64,000 nucleotides of DNA from Botrytis cinerea B05.10 (Eukaryota; Ascomycota; Leotiomycetes; Helotiales; Sclerotiniaceae), in NCBI RefSeq assembly GCF_000143535.2, contig NC_037313.1, positions 1,805,501 to 1,869,500 of the forward strand, written 5' to 3'. Of the stretch, positions 47,036-59,285 are shown one piece after another (the first letter of the stretch is position 1; the number at the start of each line of letters is the position of its first letter). The position numbers and the translations under genes were made by a program. The notes beneath the pieces are model-generated. The model saw only the letters and a program-made list of their open reading frames with translations, was not told the origin of the DNA and did not search any database.

Positions 47036-47108
47036 CTCCCCTCTCCCTCTCCCTCTCCCTCTCCCTCTCCCTCTCCCTCTCCCTCTCCCTCTCCCTCTCC
47101 CTCTCCCC
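47036..47108. repeat. (CTCCCT)n hexanucleotide repeat
   Basis: About twelve perfect CTCCCT units, a pure polypyrimidine/polypurine tract with mirror symmetry, the type of sequence able to form triplex (H-) DNA. Confidence 0.92.
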
Positions 47109-47155
47109 TCCCTACACCCTCCACAAAACGAACTCCCAAGTACCAAAATTCCCAA

Positions 47156-47184
47156 CCCCCCCCCCCCCCCCCCCCCCAAAAAAA
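47156..47184. repeat. Poly-C (22) followed by poly-A (7)
   Basis: An uninterrupted run of about 22 C residues next to seven A residues. Length is likely variable or uncertain because homopolymers of this size are error-prone in sequencing. Confidence 0.85.
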
Positions 47185-48777
47185 ACTCTACAAACAACAT
47201 CCCAGCCAGATGTATGATAACTCGAGAGAGGTGATGAATGAGTTTACAAGTTGATTGATGAATAAATCGATAAATCGATGGAGATGGAGATGGAGAAATT
47301 ATTGTGAAGTGTATATTAATCGGGATTTTGTATGAAGTGGAAGGGGTTGATTGTTAGATAGATAGGTAGATAGGTAGATGGATGGATGTATTGTTCTTTC
47401 AGTTTACTATTACTATTCCTATTACTACTACTACTATTCTCATGTTATAGCTCAGTATATCTCCTATCTCCTACCTCTTACTTCACCTCGCCTTGCCTTG
47501 CCTCGCCACAAGTCAAGTCAAGTCAGGTCAGGCCAATGCTACTTAGTACATCCTCATCCTCATCCCCATACTCATCCCCTTCAACCTCAACCTCAACCAC
47601 AAACACAAACACAAACACAGACACAAATAAATCACTCCCCATCACACCACATATCCCACTCCATCCATTCATTACAGCATCACCAAACCAACTATACACA
47701 TCATCGCACACAACTTATATCCACCACTCACTCCATCCTCCACTCACTACATCTACATCTCATCCACATCCACATCTGCAACCACGCCTCCCCGCGCAAA
47801 AAGCATGCAGTACTCACCCAAAACACGCGTAGCACGTGTTGCACCTACCACACCATTTTGACAGTCCGTTGCATACATGGATGGCGACTTTGAGCCTCGT
47901 TTACCTTGGAAGGCGTGATGATTGGCAATATTAGCGGATCTTTTGAAAGGAAGACTGGTTTTCACTATTGTGGTGATAGGATGAGTATGTGGGGATCCGT
48001 CTGCTTGTGTGGTGATGAATCGTACTGGAGATTAGTTGTTGTGTCGCCACGTGCATGGTATAGATTTATGTGGTTTGATGGGATGTATGTAATGAATGGA
48101 GAAAAGAATGAGAGGTAATGATTGGACGACAATGATGAGATTAAAATGCATCTCGACTAAAGAGCTAGAAAATTCGGGAAACCGCAGGACTGCAGGAAGT
48201 TATGTGACTCATTCTATATCGTCGTTGCATTTGAACATTTTCATGTAATGAATAGGGTGAACTCGTCCACGCAAATATTACCATTGTGTGGAGATGGATG
48301 AAAGTATGGAACTATCATTCATTCGCCAAGAACTGACGTTCACTCATTTCAACACATCTGCATAGACATTGCTCCGAAATGCGGGCTCGAGCCCCGGAGC
48401 ATTCCATAGGTATTTAATGTTCCTTCGTCTTCTGTCGACTCGAGTCTCAAGTATCAAGTAAGCAGTTGTGAAACCACACTTTGAAGATGAACCGCATGCT
48501 CGATTCTGCACATCGCTTGGAAAAGAAGAAAGAATTCGAGGACCAAGCGTTTTGAGTAACACGTTGAGTATCTCCGAATCCAACAGAAACTTTGATTCGC
48601 GAACCTGTCCAGTATGGAAGATTCCATGTAACCTTTCTGGTATATACGTCACATTTATCAATATCGATAATATGTCGTGAAGTATGAGGTTGGCTGAAAT
48701 TCTTCCGAGTCCGGCCGTGCAAAGTAATATATTGCCTTGGGATTTATCGTATGCAAGCACCTCGTAATTCATTTGCC

Positions 48778-48811
48778 GCATAGATGATTAATTCGCATAG
48801 ATGATTAATTC
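48778..48811. repeat. 17-base tandem duplication
   Basis: CGCATAGATGATTAATT occurs twice head to tail. Confidence 0.85.
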
Positions 48812-51800
48812 CGAGACGTGTGTTTTCGATACCGCGACGTAGCGCAAAAATGCAGGGACATCCAGTTTGAAACAAAGATGCCTTGGAAAAGTATAATGGG
48901 ATTATCCCTGATTCAATAAACTTTTCAAAGAATGGAGTAGATAACAACGGTTCATCTCATCGTCCGATGGTAATGATACCGGTACGAGAAATGAAAACTG
49001 GACGATCAAAGCATGCGGAAAACTTCATGCCGCAACTCCCGGGCTTCCAATATTGAAATTGGCCCCCCAGACCTTTGGATGGCTTGGTAATGCAATATCA
49101 AGATAGCAGAAATGATCAAAAAACGGACAAATGAAGAAGAGCGATGTTGGGGGGGAGGGGGATATTTCTTTAGATAGTGATATGCAAAGCGAACCTTGAA
49201 ATATTGACGGCGATTAGTAAATTACGAACAGGTGGTGGCTGAGATTGTGCGCACCAAGAACGGAAGGGTTCACATGAGGCAAGACGGATGAGTGAACCAA
49301 GAACTTTTGTCAAAGTCTTCGGCGCATTTTCCAAACTTGTAACGTCTCTGGCAACTTTGGTTTATTCGTTCAGTCGTCCAAGGGGTTGCAGGATGAGCAT
49401 GTAGGATCGTACGGATCTTAACTTCCACAGTCTCGAGTCGTCTCGTGTGTGATGACAAGGTGAGTAATCTTCCAGAGTTGCCCGAGATATACGAATTAGA
49501 GGTATGGTATGACGGTGTCCCTGGGCAGGTCGTACTTGGTTGAGTTGAGTTGCGTTGAGGAATGTCGGAATGTCAGAATGTCAGAGTCGCAGAATCTGAC
49601 CACATCGATCCCAAACATCGCAAGACTTCTGCTTCTGCTTCTGCTGCTGCTGCTGCTTCGACAGACATTCAACACGTGATGATGAGATAAGATGATGAGA
49701 TTATCCGAGACTCGTCCGTTCCCTTTATGGCGCGAAATCTCGCACGCCTCACTTTTTGGGGGTAGAAGCGTGTTTTTGATTTTGACTTTTCTCTTGAGTT
49801 GGGTGATCTCCAAAACTATCGATGTTTGATCCATAAGCTTCCATCATGACACCAAAGTTTCATTTTTTGGTAGCCGCAGATACCCCTGATTGTGACTAGA
49901 AAATTCATGTTACTGCGACCAGTGCATTCTTCGGTAGCCTCGATCCTCTTTTTGACTACTTTCCGTTCGCAGGGAGTGGCTAAGGCGGAGGCGGTGGTGA
50001 AAGGGGAGGGAAGGAGGGGGGAAGGAATCCGATAAACGACCAAACAAACAAAAAGTTGATCTTTCCGCTTCTTGCGTTTGTTTGCATATTGATTTCATAT
50101 TAGACTGTGATCAAATAGTAGGCCTAGTAAGGAGGCACCCAAGTATGCCAATGTCCGTCTCTCGTGAGCTTTGCAGCGAGTTAATATATCGGACCCATCT
50201 CTTATAGTAATGTACGTGTTGAGTACGACATAGGCGTGGAGGTTGCAAAAATTGAAAAGACTTGTGAAATTGTGTTTGATGAGATCTACCTGGTCTTTCT
50301 TACGTGTAAGATAGGTGACGAGCGACGGGCTTGCCGATGTTGTGACTACGTTGTGTACAGGTTCTTATGTACGAAGTAACAGTGTGAGCCCTGCGAGGAA
50401 CACCAAATCTCGCAGATGATTTGGAAAAGACGGGAGAGAGTTTCATACACGTAGAGATGTTGCAATGGATATGTAGCAGTTCCTCTGTTGTCACCAGAGC
50501 CCATCCTTCTTCAAGATTCCCGGTGGTTCAAAGAAAGAGGATTGTCTGAGATTACATTCAGTTGCGTCTATGTTCCGTGTCCCCCCGGGCGTCATCTAGA
50601 TAAATGTACGGGGTAAGAAGTGAGCATTGGAGGAGGGGTTTGCAGGATCATGAACAGCTTTTCGCATCGGCCATATTAAAGTTTGATAATTGAAGTCTGA
50701 CGCCCCTGGCGACGCCCTACATCAGGGGACATGACCTGAGCCATGAAAATTTGATACTTCTGAACGGCGACTCCTGCGGATTCAGCTGCTGCTGCACACT
50801 TATGTTTTCAGATGGTAAGGCTGCGTGCAGCAATGATGGTGTCCCTATCCGAGTTGGAACGTTTCCTTGGTTAAGCATTGATCCGTTGGATGGGAAGGTC
50901 CCGTTCATTTTGGCCACGATCTAATTATTTTATTTTATTTTTTTGGCTTTCGTTGGCCCTATTGTGCTGATAAGCTGATACGGATGCATCGTGCAGTTTG
51001 TTTCGAGCGAGACTGGAGGGAATATCCTTTCTGAACTAGCTCGACAATAGCTTCTAGAAGGAGATGGAGAGATTATTGATAATCGAGGCTCGAGGATACC
51101 CATGGCTGCTTGAGTTGAACAATTGGTGAGCACGAGGCTGAAGAAGAGGGGACAGTCCCACACCCAGTCGATTGGTAGGGATCTAACCTATTATGTCATA
51201 AACATGAACCCGGCCATGAGGGTTTGGTATCCCCAAGAGATCGAATTGGGGAACGCGCCATAATTGTGTAGAATCAAAGTATCAGAGATGTGGTTTGGTA
51301 GCGGAAGATATCAGGCGAGACGGCTCAGACCGTCAGGCGAGACGAGGGATCGATGGATAAGGATTAAAAAGCGAGAAAAGGCGGTAGTTGCGGGATTCCC
51401 AATTGTGACTGAGTCTGTGTCCGTGCCGATACATGTATAGTCCACACCCACCCCATAGCACGGCTGCAGAGAGTTCAAAAGAGAAGGAAAAAAAAGAAAT
51501 GACTGGAAACAAGGGGGTTAGCACATGGAGTCTAAAACTCTAATAATAATAAGGCCTGGAACAAGCCTAGAAGAGCCTAGTGTTGATCCTGGCAATCAAG
51601 GCTGTACCGAGGATAGCTAAAGGGTGCAGAGGATAGTACGAGGATGGTGAGGGTGGTGTGAGAATAGTATGAGGATAGTATGAGGATAGTATGCGGCTGG
51701 TATGGGTATCGTAGGAGTATAATATGTAGTAGTGCACAGTACGAGTGTGTCCGGCGTGTTATTAGCCTTTCATCCTACTGTGCAGAAACGGTCTTCTGAA

Positions 51801-52604
51801 GTTTGTACCGAGTGATTTGGCCTGGATGGCAATATACTTTAGCTGCATCGGGTTCTCCGACGCTCAACACTGCTTCTGAGTTCTCCGTGGTAAAGTCTCC
51901 CTCCTCCCTCACGCCCAACCAACGAGTCAGCGTCTCGCATTGGCGTATGATTGCGTGTATCATCGGCAGCATGAAGAGTAATCTTCAACGTCCACCACGA
52001 CTAATCTGAACCAAACTCGCTAGAAAGTTTACTAAATCCTTAATTGCCTTGGTATTCCTCTAGGATGTTATCGCCTACCATTTCTCTAGGCTCCTGATCA
52101 TACGGGCCACGGCTCACTCCTTCCCTTGCTTGCTACACCTTCCCGTGTCTTCTAAAGTGTGCCTAGGGAGTGCTAAGGAAGATCTAACAACCGTTGAATC
52201 TAAGTTTCCAGATGGGGAGAGTGTGACCTTCAGATTTGGATGCCGAAGAGCGCCATAAAATGTCGTGATATCATGACAATCGTGGGTAGAGCGATGGGAG
52301 AAACAGGTCCATCTTTGCATGATTCCCAGGAGTCTGGAGACTTGCACCAATCACCTTTCACGTATGGACCGCGCGCCTGCTTTCACTGCCGATGCGAAAG
52401 CAAGGCTGCTGCATCTAGCTTGCATATGCACATGCAGGCAATAAATAAATTGGGCGTATTAAAATAACATTCAAAATGAGATAGGAGGCGTTAACTTTTC
52501 GGGAACTTTGGGGGGGGGGTCTCCTAATTGTTGTTGGCATGAGAAAGAATGAAGATTTGGATTGGTGGCAGTGACGGCGATGGGAGATGGCGGTGGCAAT
52601 GGCA

Positions 52605-52660
52605 GTGTAAATGTAAATGTAAATGTAAATGTAAATGTAAATGTAAATGTAAATGCAAAT
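52605..52660. repeat. (TGTAAA)n hexanucleotide repeat
   Basis: About eight to nine TGTAAA units, the last ones slightly diverged (TGCAAA). Confidence 0.9.
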
Positions 52661-52964
52661 GGAATAAATGTCAATGTCAATAGCCAATTCCGATCCTTTC
52701 CTCATTGTCGGAGATATTTTCAGAGAGCTCTTCTTTTTTGAGGAATACGGTCGGTAATGGATAAAAATAACTTATGTATGTACAGTCTGGCTGGCCATGT
52801 AGGCATGTATTGTATTGTATTGTGTATTGTATTGTCTAGGGGAGAAAAAGAAAGCAATAGAAATGATGTCAAATCACGCAACTAAACAAACTAAGCATGT
52901 AGGAGATCGAACCATACAGACGGAGCACTCGGGCAAGAATCTGGTGGTTCCAGAGACAGTGCTC

Positions 52965-53060
52965 AGTATTGAGTAATTATTGAGTATTGAGTATTGAGTA
53001 TTGAGTATTGAGTATTGAGTATTGAGTATTGAGTACTGATGAGTATTGAGTATTGAGCAT
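52965..53060. repeat. (TATTGAG)n heptanucleotide repeat
   Basis: About eleven TATTGAG units, interrupted by TAAT near 52975 and ACTGA near 53036, then ending in related GAGCAT sequence. A seven-base unit rules out a coding role. Confidence 0.9.
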
Positions 53061-53240
53061 GGAGCATTTATTTACGATGGATTGATTTGTGGCTTGGCCG
53101 GAGAGCACACACACGCCTGTCTGATCGTGTTGACTCGCGTGTGGGGGAGGCGAGGATGGCTATTGAATATCTGGTCCAGCTGAGGAACACTAAAGGATGC
53201 GAAGATTTAGAACCAGCGGTGCTAACAAGATAGGGACTAA

Positions 53241-53330
53241 TGGTGGTGGTAGTGGTGGCGGTGGTGGCAGTGGTGGTGGTGGTGGTGGTGGTGGTGATGG
53301 CGCTGATGGTGCTGATGATGCTCACGATGG
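53241..53330. repeat. (GGT)n / (GATGGC)n trinucleotide-type repeat
   Basis: Mostly GGT triplets with AGT, GCG and GAT variants, G-rich on the plus strand. Confidence 0.85.
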
Positions 53331-53370
53331 CCATGGTGCTAACAATACCTAATAGCAATAATAACAATAA

Positions 53371-53510
53371 TAACGAAACTAACAATAATAACACAACTAA
53401 CAAAACTAACAAAACTAACAAAACTAACACAACTAACACAACTAACACAACTAACACAACTAACTAACCTAACAAACCTAATAAACCTAACAAGCAAAAC
53501 TAACAACGAC
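53371..53510 (+). repeat. ACTAAC-containing 9-base tandem array
   Basis: Units of the form ACTAACACA and ACTAACAAA in tandem, with related CCTAACAAA and TAACAATAA sequence at the edges. About a dozen CTAAC pentamers occur on the plus strand; CTAAC is the branch-site core seen in introns of this window. A long pyrimidine tract follows directly. Confidence 0.85.
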
Positions 53511-53844
53511 CTAAGGTCCTTTTTACCTCTTCCCTCTTGCCTCTACCCTCCGCCCTCTGCCCTCTGCCCTCCCTCCTCGTACACGCCTACATACCTACCC
53601 TCCTACCCTCCTACCCTCCGACCCTACACACCGGTCGACCTCCCACCCCTCCAGAGTATACCCCGGGGCCTATACCCAATACATGGTCAATCGCCCATCT
53701 CAGCTTGCATTGATCGATATAAAAATACAAAAATTCGCAATTTCGTTCCCTCTGCTCCCTCCTCGCTCCTCGCTCCTCACACGCATTATCGACACATTGC
53801 ATATTTGCTCACGTACTATAAGATACCATATAATAATATTATAT

Positions 53845-53868
53845 AGACAGACAGACAGACAGACAGAC
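53845..53868. repeat. (GACA)n tetranucleotide repeat
   Basis: About six GACA units next to an AT-rich stretch. Confidence 0.88.
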
Positions 53869-54373
53869 TATTGTGGAAGGAACGATTCCCTGGCTTATTG
53901 AATTTCCCAAAGGTCAAGGCGTCCCTGGCTTTCATTCCAAACAGAGCACGTCTGTTGTCTCAATTGCGACCCATCACAATCTCAGATCCTCTCTCTTCCT
54001 CTCTTCCTCTTCCTCTCTCGCTCCCCTTCTCTCTCCTCCGCTTTTTCAGATCCGAATTCGAAATCGAAACGTGCATCTTTCCTTTCTCTCCCCTCGGTCT
54101 CTGCATTCCCAAAAAGGACAGAAAAGAAACAACAAAAGAAGACACAAGAAAGAAAGAAAGAAAGAAAGAATCCACAAACGCTTGCATAGCATTCCAGCAT
54201 TGCATATACTGCAATCCACTGCATCAGCACTGTCGCATCAGCATACACACCACGGCCACAACAAAAAACCCCAAGCCCAACCCCAAGAACTCCCACACTC
54301 AATACTTACTCACTCTCACTCTTATTACTCTCACTCTCACTCGCACTCGCACAATTGTAATTATACACTTCAG

Positions 54374-54379
<6 letters not shown>

Positions 54380-54416
<37 letters not shown>
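54380..54416. repeat. (CT)n microsatellite in the TCP11-gene leader region
   Basis: About eighteen CT units. CT-rich tracts just upstream of genes are typical of fungal promoters and transcription start regions. Confidence 0.9.
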
Positions 54417-54419
<3 letters not shown>

Positions 54420-55058
54420 ATTGTCTTCCTTACTTCCTTAATACATTTTGTTTTCATCTCTCATTGCCCTTTCCTCTTTTGTTAGATTGTTCTGCTTCCA
54501 AAGAACTTCCTTTGTTGTGGTCACCTTTCACCCTCGTCTCGACTTCATTCATTCAACGAGGCTTTCCAGCCAATTCCTGTCCTTTCCGGTACAAGTACCA
54601 TCGCCGCCACTAGCCAATTCGATTTGGTTTGAACAAAATCAAATTCAAGAAACAGTGGTGGTCAAAATCATTGGGGCGCAGAAGATCTATCAGGTTTCAC
54701 CAAGAGGTATGTTTTTTGCAAGTTCCCGGCCTTGTGCATAAGTACAAACAACTCTTTCGTGTGGATTCGAGAACGCCTCGAAATGGGTGTACAAGTCAAT
54801 GTTCCTACCCGCAACCGCATCCACGAGATCATACTCTTCGAAGTACAGAGCTCGCTCGTTGTTTGCCCACACACATTAATTATACCTGGAAGCCCAAGCC
54901 ACAAGAAAAGGCAATTACTAACACGGCACTGGAATAATAGTCTTACTTTTTGCACCTTTTGCACTGCGGCGCAACGCTTTTCTAATAATAACAAGTTGAT
55001 AATCTGAAGACGACTCTTGCAGTAACCACCACAAAGTTGGGCTGCGAATCAGGGCAAG

Positions 55059-57186
55059 ATGGAGCACGATGCAGGGAAGAGACAGCGTGGGAATAGCATC
55101 ACCACTACCCCCGAGAGACCTGCGAATAATGATGGAAGAGCCGTGCCCGAGGCTCAGGTAACGGAGAGACCGCAAGAATCCAGGGAGATTAATAGCCACA
55201 ACCCTCAGGGATATGGTTTACAATCGACCAATACATTCACAGCTAGCAGTAGCTCACCACCCACAAATCCGGCCCCCAGATATCCGTTTGAACGATCTAC
55301 GACCTCATCTAGCCAAGAAGTTTCCGATGTGTCAAAGAAAAGTACACAGACCGTGGTCAAGCCAGCACTAGAACCCCCCGTCACCAAATCAACATTAAGT
55401 GAACTCGATGTGAATAAGATCGTACACAATCCCAAACTCCGACACGACATCAACTTCGACCCGGATTTACACTTTAGACCCAATCTGGATGGAGAAAAGG
55501 GACGTAAGAAGAGCCAGAAGGCCAACGACTTCTGGGACACGATGCGGTCACAACTGGAAGGCTTTTTGATGAGTAAAGACCGTGAGCAATTTGAGAAAGA
55601 TTTAGGAGATGCCGAGTGGTGCTTGCCAGCCACGCTTAAAGCCATCAAAGGCATTTTAGAAACATTAGTCCCACAGCGAGACCGGTCATCGGTCGAGGAG
55701 ACCTTTAACGTCGATCTGTTAATGCAGCAATTTCGAAAAGGTGTCGCCGATCTGAATAAACTTGCGTTGTGGCTATCGCAACTTTTGAAGTGTCATTGTG
55801 CGCCAATGCGAGATAGTTGGGTTGATGAGATGGTCGTTCACTTGAGTGAGGGTAACCAAAACGGAGATGTAGCAATGTTGGTCTCCGGAATGCGAAATCT
55901 ACTGGGTGTCTTGGAAGCTATGAAGCTTGTAAGTTCTATGTGATGTGTACCTAGTAGACGTTTACTAATATGTGATTTAGGATGTTGCAAATCATCAGAT
56001 CAGGTGTTTGCGCCCGCTGCTCATCGAAGACACTGTCCAATTTGAGCAAAAATTCTTTGTGAGAAAAATTGCAATGGGTAGAGTAGACATCGCTTCGGCC
56101 CATGATTGGTTCAGAAGGGCATCAAACTTGCCAGATAGTCTTCCCTCGGACGCATCAACACGAACTCAGGGAAACACGTGGGACTTCATGAAAGCACTTG
56201 TAAATTTAACACTGCCATCGAAAGCACTAGAGCCTGTCCCTCACACCTTCCTATTCGATGAGGAGCGCCTTGTCAAACTTCGTGCGGATATGCTCGATCT
56301 AATCAACCTCGAGATCTGTATGTTCCTCTATCACAAACTCGATGCGGCATCCAAATCGAACGAGGCCCGATCTGTCCCGCAGGATGATACACCCGCTGCT
56401 TCCTCTTACATCTCTTCTCCTGCAGATGAAGGGGTACTTTCGGCGCCCACTGTGCCCTCAGAGAACGACTTTACAGCCAAACGGAAGTATAATCATATCG
56501 CACAGGAAAAAGGTCATTTCTCGAGAGAACTTTCAGGTCGACAAGTATGGGTACCAAATCTAGAAGACGAAGCCATGGACTCCCTGTCATCCAGCCCAAG
56601 ATCATCTCCATCAACAACTGCATCTACGCCCGAGACCTCTCCTGTAACACCACTTTACCTGTCTATTCAGAATTCCGACTCTACATCACAAGTGCGCACC
56701 TCTCTACAAGCACTCCTTGCTTCTTCTTCGTCACAAGATAGGTGGGCGGTGTTATCCTCAAACATTGCTTTACAAATCCTTCGCTCAACACCAACACCTA
56801 TGGCGCGCCTTCCAGTATTCGAATCACATCTTCAATTTCATCTCTCAAATTCTCAATCCAGGCTCTACCAGGAAGCAGAAACGTACATAATCTCGAAACT
56901 TTTCCCCGAATTACAAAAGCTTGTCGAGTCGTATACTCCTTTAACGAGTCTCCAAATATTTGATGCGGCCACATCACCAAAGCCTACGAATGGACTTTTA
57001 CCCCTCAATACCCAAGCAAGTGGACAGAGGGAGGAAATTTCAGATATCGCAACCAGAATTGCCCATATTGGTATTCTACACTGGCGGGTCTGGGCACCAT
57101 TAGCATATCTTGTTAATCCTGATGCTGAGGATGAAGCAGACGTCAACATGATTCAAGATGCCGATTTGCCGGTGGTCGAGTCTTGA
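55059..57186 (+). CDS. SOK1: TCP11/SOK1-family protein
   Basis: Member of the T-complex-11 family; yeast Sok1 suppresses loss of cAMP-dependent protein kinase, so a role in growth signalling is likely. Exons 55059-55928 and 55981-57186, 691 residues. The phase-0 intron (GTAAGT, a TTTACTAAT branch region, TTTAG) joins LEAMKL to DVANHQIRCLRPLLI inside a conserved block. Residues 1-120 are disordered and Ser/Pro/Thr-rich. The TCP11 domain begins at about STLSELDVNKIVHNPKLRHD and includes RPNLDGEKGRKKSQKANDFW, then VANHQIRCLRPLLIEDTVQF with EQKFF. A Ser-rich insert (about 450-510) splits the C-terminal helical part. It is preceded by a long CT-rich leader with upstream ATGs, hinting at translational control. 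The gene symbol follows the yeast relative. Confidence 0.88.
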
Positions 57187-57773
57187 AGGATTGACAAACT
57201 GCGTATCTGCAAACATCAATTTTTCGAGGGTGCATTTTAACAGCAGAACCGAGCCGTAGAAACAGCATTTCAAAAGGTCCACTCACCCGGAGTCATATTC
57301 AAGCCAAACTCCGGATACGTTATTGCGGCAAACATTATATGAATATGAAAGAAACAATATCTCCCAAGATGGCTGGAGACGCACTACTCCTATTACATAT
57401 ACCAAAAAGTTTGGAAGTCGCCCTGTAATCTTTATTAAAACTTTACTTACCACATCTTTTATAAACTCGCATTGTTTTTGGAGTCAATTGGGGCTGGGCA
57501 AGTCGGTTCGGATTCCGATCTTGCATACCTGCATTTTTCTTCAATTTTTTTTTTTTGAAATTCTGATACCCAACGTCTGTCGTTTCCTTCGCATCAATCG
57601 ACTACAAATATCTGTACAATAGTTGTCGAACCATGATTCATGGTTGGTGTGTTTATTATCTGGGGAGCACTTAAATTCCACGCATCACTTAAGGGGTTCG
57701 GTTGGGGCCAAAACTTTTTTTTTGATCATTTCGAATGGTTTATCTATCTATTAGATACACATTTGGAGTACGC

Positions 57774-57793
57774 GTGTGTGTGTGTGTGTGTGT
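57774..57793. repeat. (GT)n microsatellite
   Basis: About nine to ten GT units. Confidence 0.88.
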
Positions 57794-58707
57794 CTTTTTT
57801 GTTTTATTTTTCAACCAACCAATTTGGCAAGGTGCATGTTAGTATGTTTGGGCATGCGAAGTTTGTTATTTCAATTGGTGTTTTTTTTTTTGGATATGGC
57901 GGAATGGGATGGGATAGGTTGGGATGATAGGTGCATAATGTTAGATCTCGTCTAGACTTTCAGTGGGGGAAATAAAGATTAAGGGATGAATTTGATTGTG
58001 ATGAGAAGCAATGGCCTGTTTGAATTGCAAGGATTGGTTGGATTGAGTGTTTTGAATTGCGCGGTTGGTTGTATATTTTGGTAACTTTGACAACTGTGTG
58101 CGAGTAAATGAATACAATGGAAAATATTAAGAATTCAATATTTTGATCTCCACTGATTGATATAGTAAACTTGTGAAGTGTTGAAGTTTTGTTTCATGGT
58201 GGCAAGTGCCTGATTTCATGGTCATCAATAGATTAGATTGGAAACCAATTCACAGGTTATTAATGAAGTCAGTCACTGATGGTGATGTTTTGCAGAACAG
58301 ATTGAAGTAGTTGTAGAGTAGTATTTGCGTGTAGTATGTATGTATGTATATAAGGTAGAGATGAGAATGTAAATGAGAATGAGAAAGAGAAGATGGTGAG
58401 GATTTTGTGGGAGAGGGGGAAGGGGGAGGGGGAAGAGGAAGAGAAGAGGAGGAGGAGGAAGAGGAAGAGGAAGGGGAGAGGAAGTACTGGTTGGGGATTT
58501 GACTGGATTATAGATTGTGGTTTGTAGCGAGGATTGAGTGTGCAAGTGCCGGTGCAAGTGCCGGTGGTGTGTAGGTATATAAGTTGAATAGAGAGAGAGG
58601 TAAGTAGATAGATAGGTAGGTTCGTGGATATGCATACCTAGGTAGGTATGCATGGTATATTGATTACGGGCAAGAGAATGAAATTGGATAAAAATATACT
58701 TTTACAG

Positions 58708-58752
58708 TAGCATAGCATAGCATGGCATAGCATAGCATGGCATAGCATAGTA
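58708..58752. repeat. (AGCAT)n pentanucleotide repeat
   Basis: About nine AGCAT units, some reading GGCAT. Confidence 0.88.
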
Positions 58753-59023
58753 TAGACCGGAGAAGAGATGAGGTGGTGTGAACGCCCAAGTATATCTAGG
58801 TAGTTAGTTAGTTATCATGTTGGGCTGATTGATTGTGTTTTTTCTTGAGGGATGGGAGATGGATGTCTTTTTTGGATTATTCTCGGTCTTGGTTGTTTCT
58901 TTGAGTGAGTATGAGAGTGAGTAAGAGAGAGGGAGGGAGGGAGGGAGAGATTGAGATTGAATTCACTCTACTCTCGACTTGAGAATTTTCATGGGTTGTT
59001 TGTTGTGTTTATTTCTTTTCTTC

Positions 59024-59050
59024 TCTTTTCTTCTCTTCTCTTCTCTTCTC
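59024..59050. repeat. (TTCTC)n pentanucleotide repeat
   Basis: About five TTCTC units with one TTTTC variant, pyrimidine-rich on the plus strand. Confidence 0.8.
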
Positions 59051-59259
59051 ATTCACTATCATCAACATCAACCAACAACCAACAACCACACCCAGTTTCC
59101 TGAAATTCCTTTGCCCCCCCCCCCATCCTTTTCATTTGGACGGGGGGAGAAGATAGATACCTACCTACCTAGGTCATTGGTTTTTATGAAACTGGCTTGG
59201 ATATACCTAGATATTCTCTGTTGATGATAATAATAAGTAAGATCTTACCTATGTATTAT

Positions 59260-59285
59260 GTTGTCTCTGTCTCTGTCTCTGTCTC
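59260..59285. repeat. (TGTCTC)n hexanucleotide repeat
   Basis: About four TGTCTC units. Confidence 0.85.

Larger units (their letters stand above)
44863..55058. other. 10 kb gene desert rich in simple repeats
   Basis: No convincing protein gene in about 10.2 kb. Long frames here are either products of simple repeats (46320-47254, 47378-47893, 53068-53467, 53871-54613) or isolated frames without domains (48344-48781). Di- to nonanucleotide arrays, homopolymers and strand-asymmetric purine or pyrimidine tracts occur throughout; the clearest are listed. The last ~1 kb is CT-rich and directly precedes the TCP11-family gene, so it is probably its promoter and long leader, with several upstream ATGs. 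The first kilobase should contain the SOG2 3' UTR. Non-coding transcripts are possible but cannot be shown from sequence. Confidence 0.55.

Noticed and set aside
46320..47254. Frames made of His/Thr, Met-Asp, Ser-Pro and Leu-Ser repeats
   Set aside because: They follow directly from microsatellites (TG, GGATAT, CTCCCT, poly-C) and have no ordinary protein sequence between the repeats.
48344..48781. 145-codon minus frame with an ATG
   Set aside because: No domain, no exon partner and no codon character; a 17-base tandem duplication lies at its start. Too weak for a gene call.
53871..54613. 204- and 246-codon plus frames
   Set aside because: Both overlap in different frames over CT-rich DNA, with Ser/Leu runs from (CT)n; more likely leader sequence of the downstream gene.
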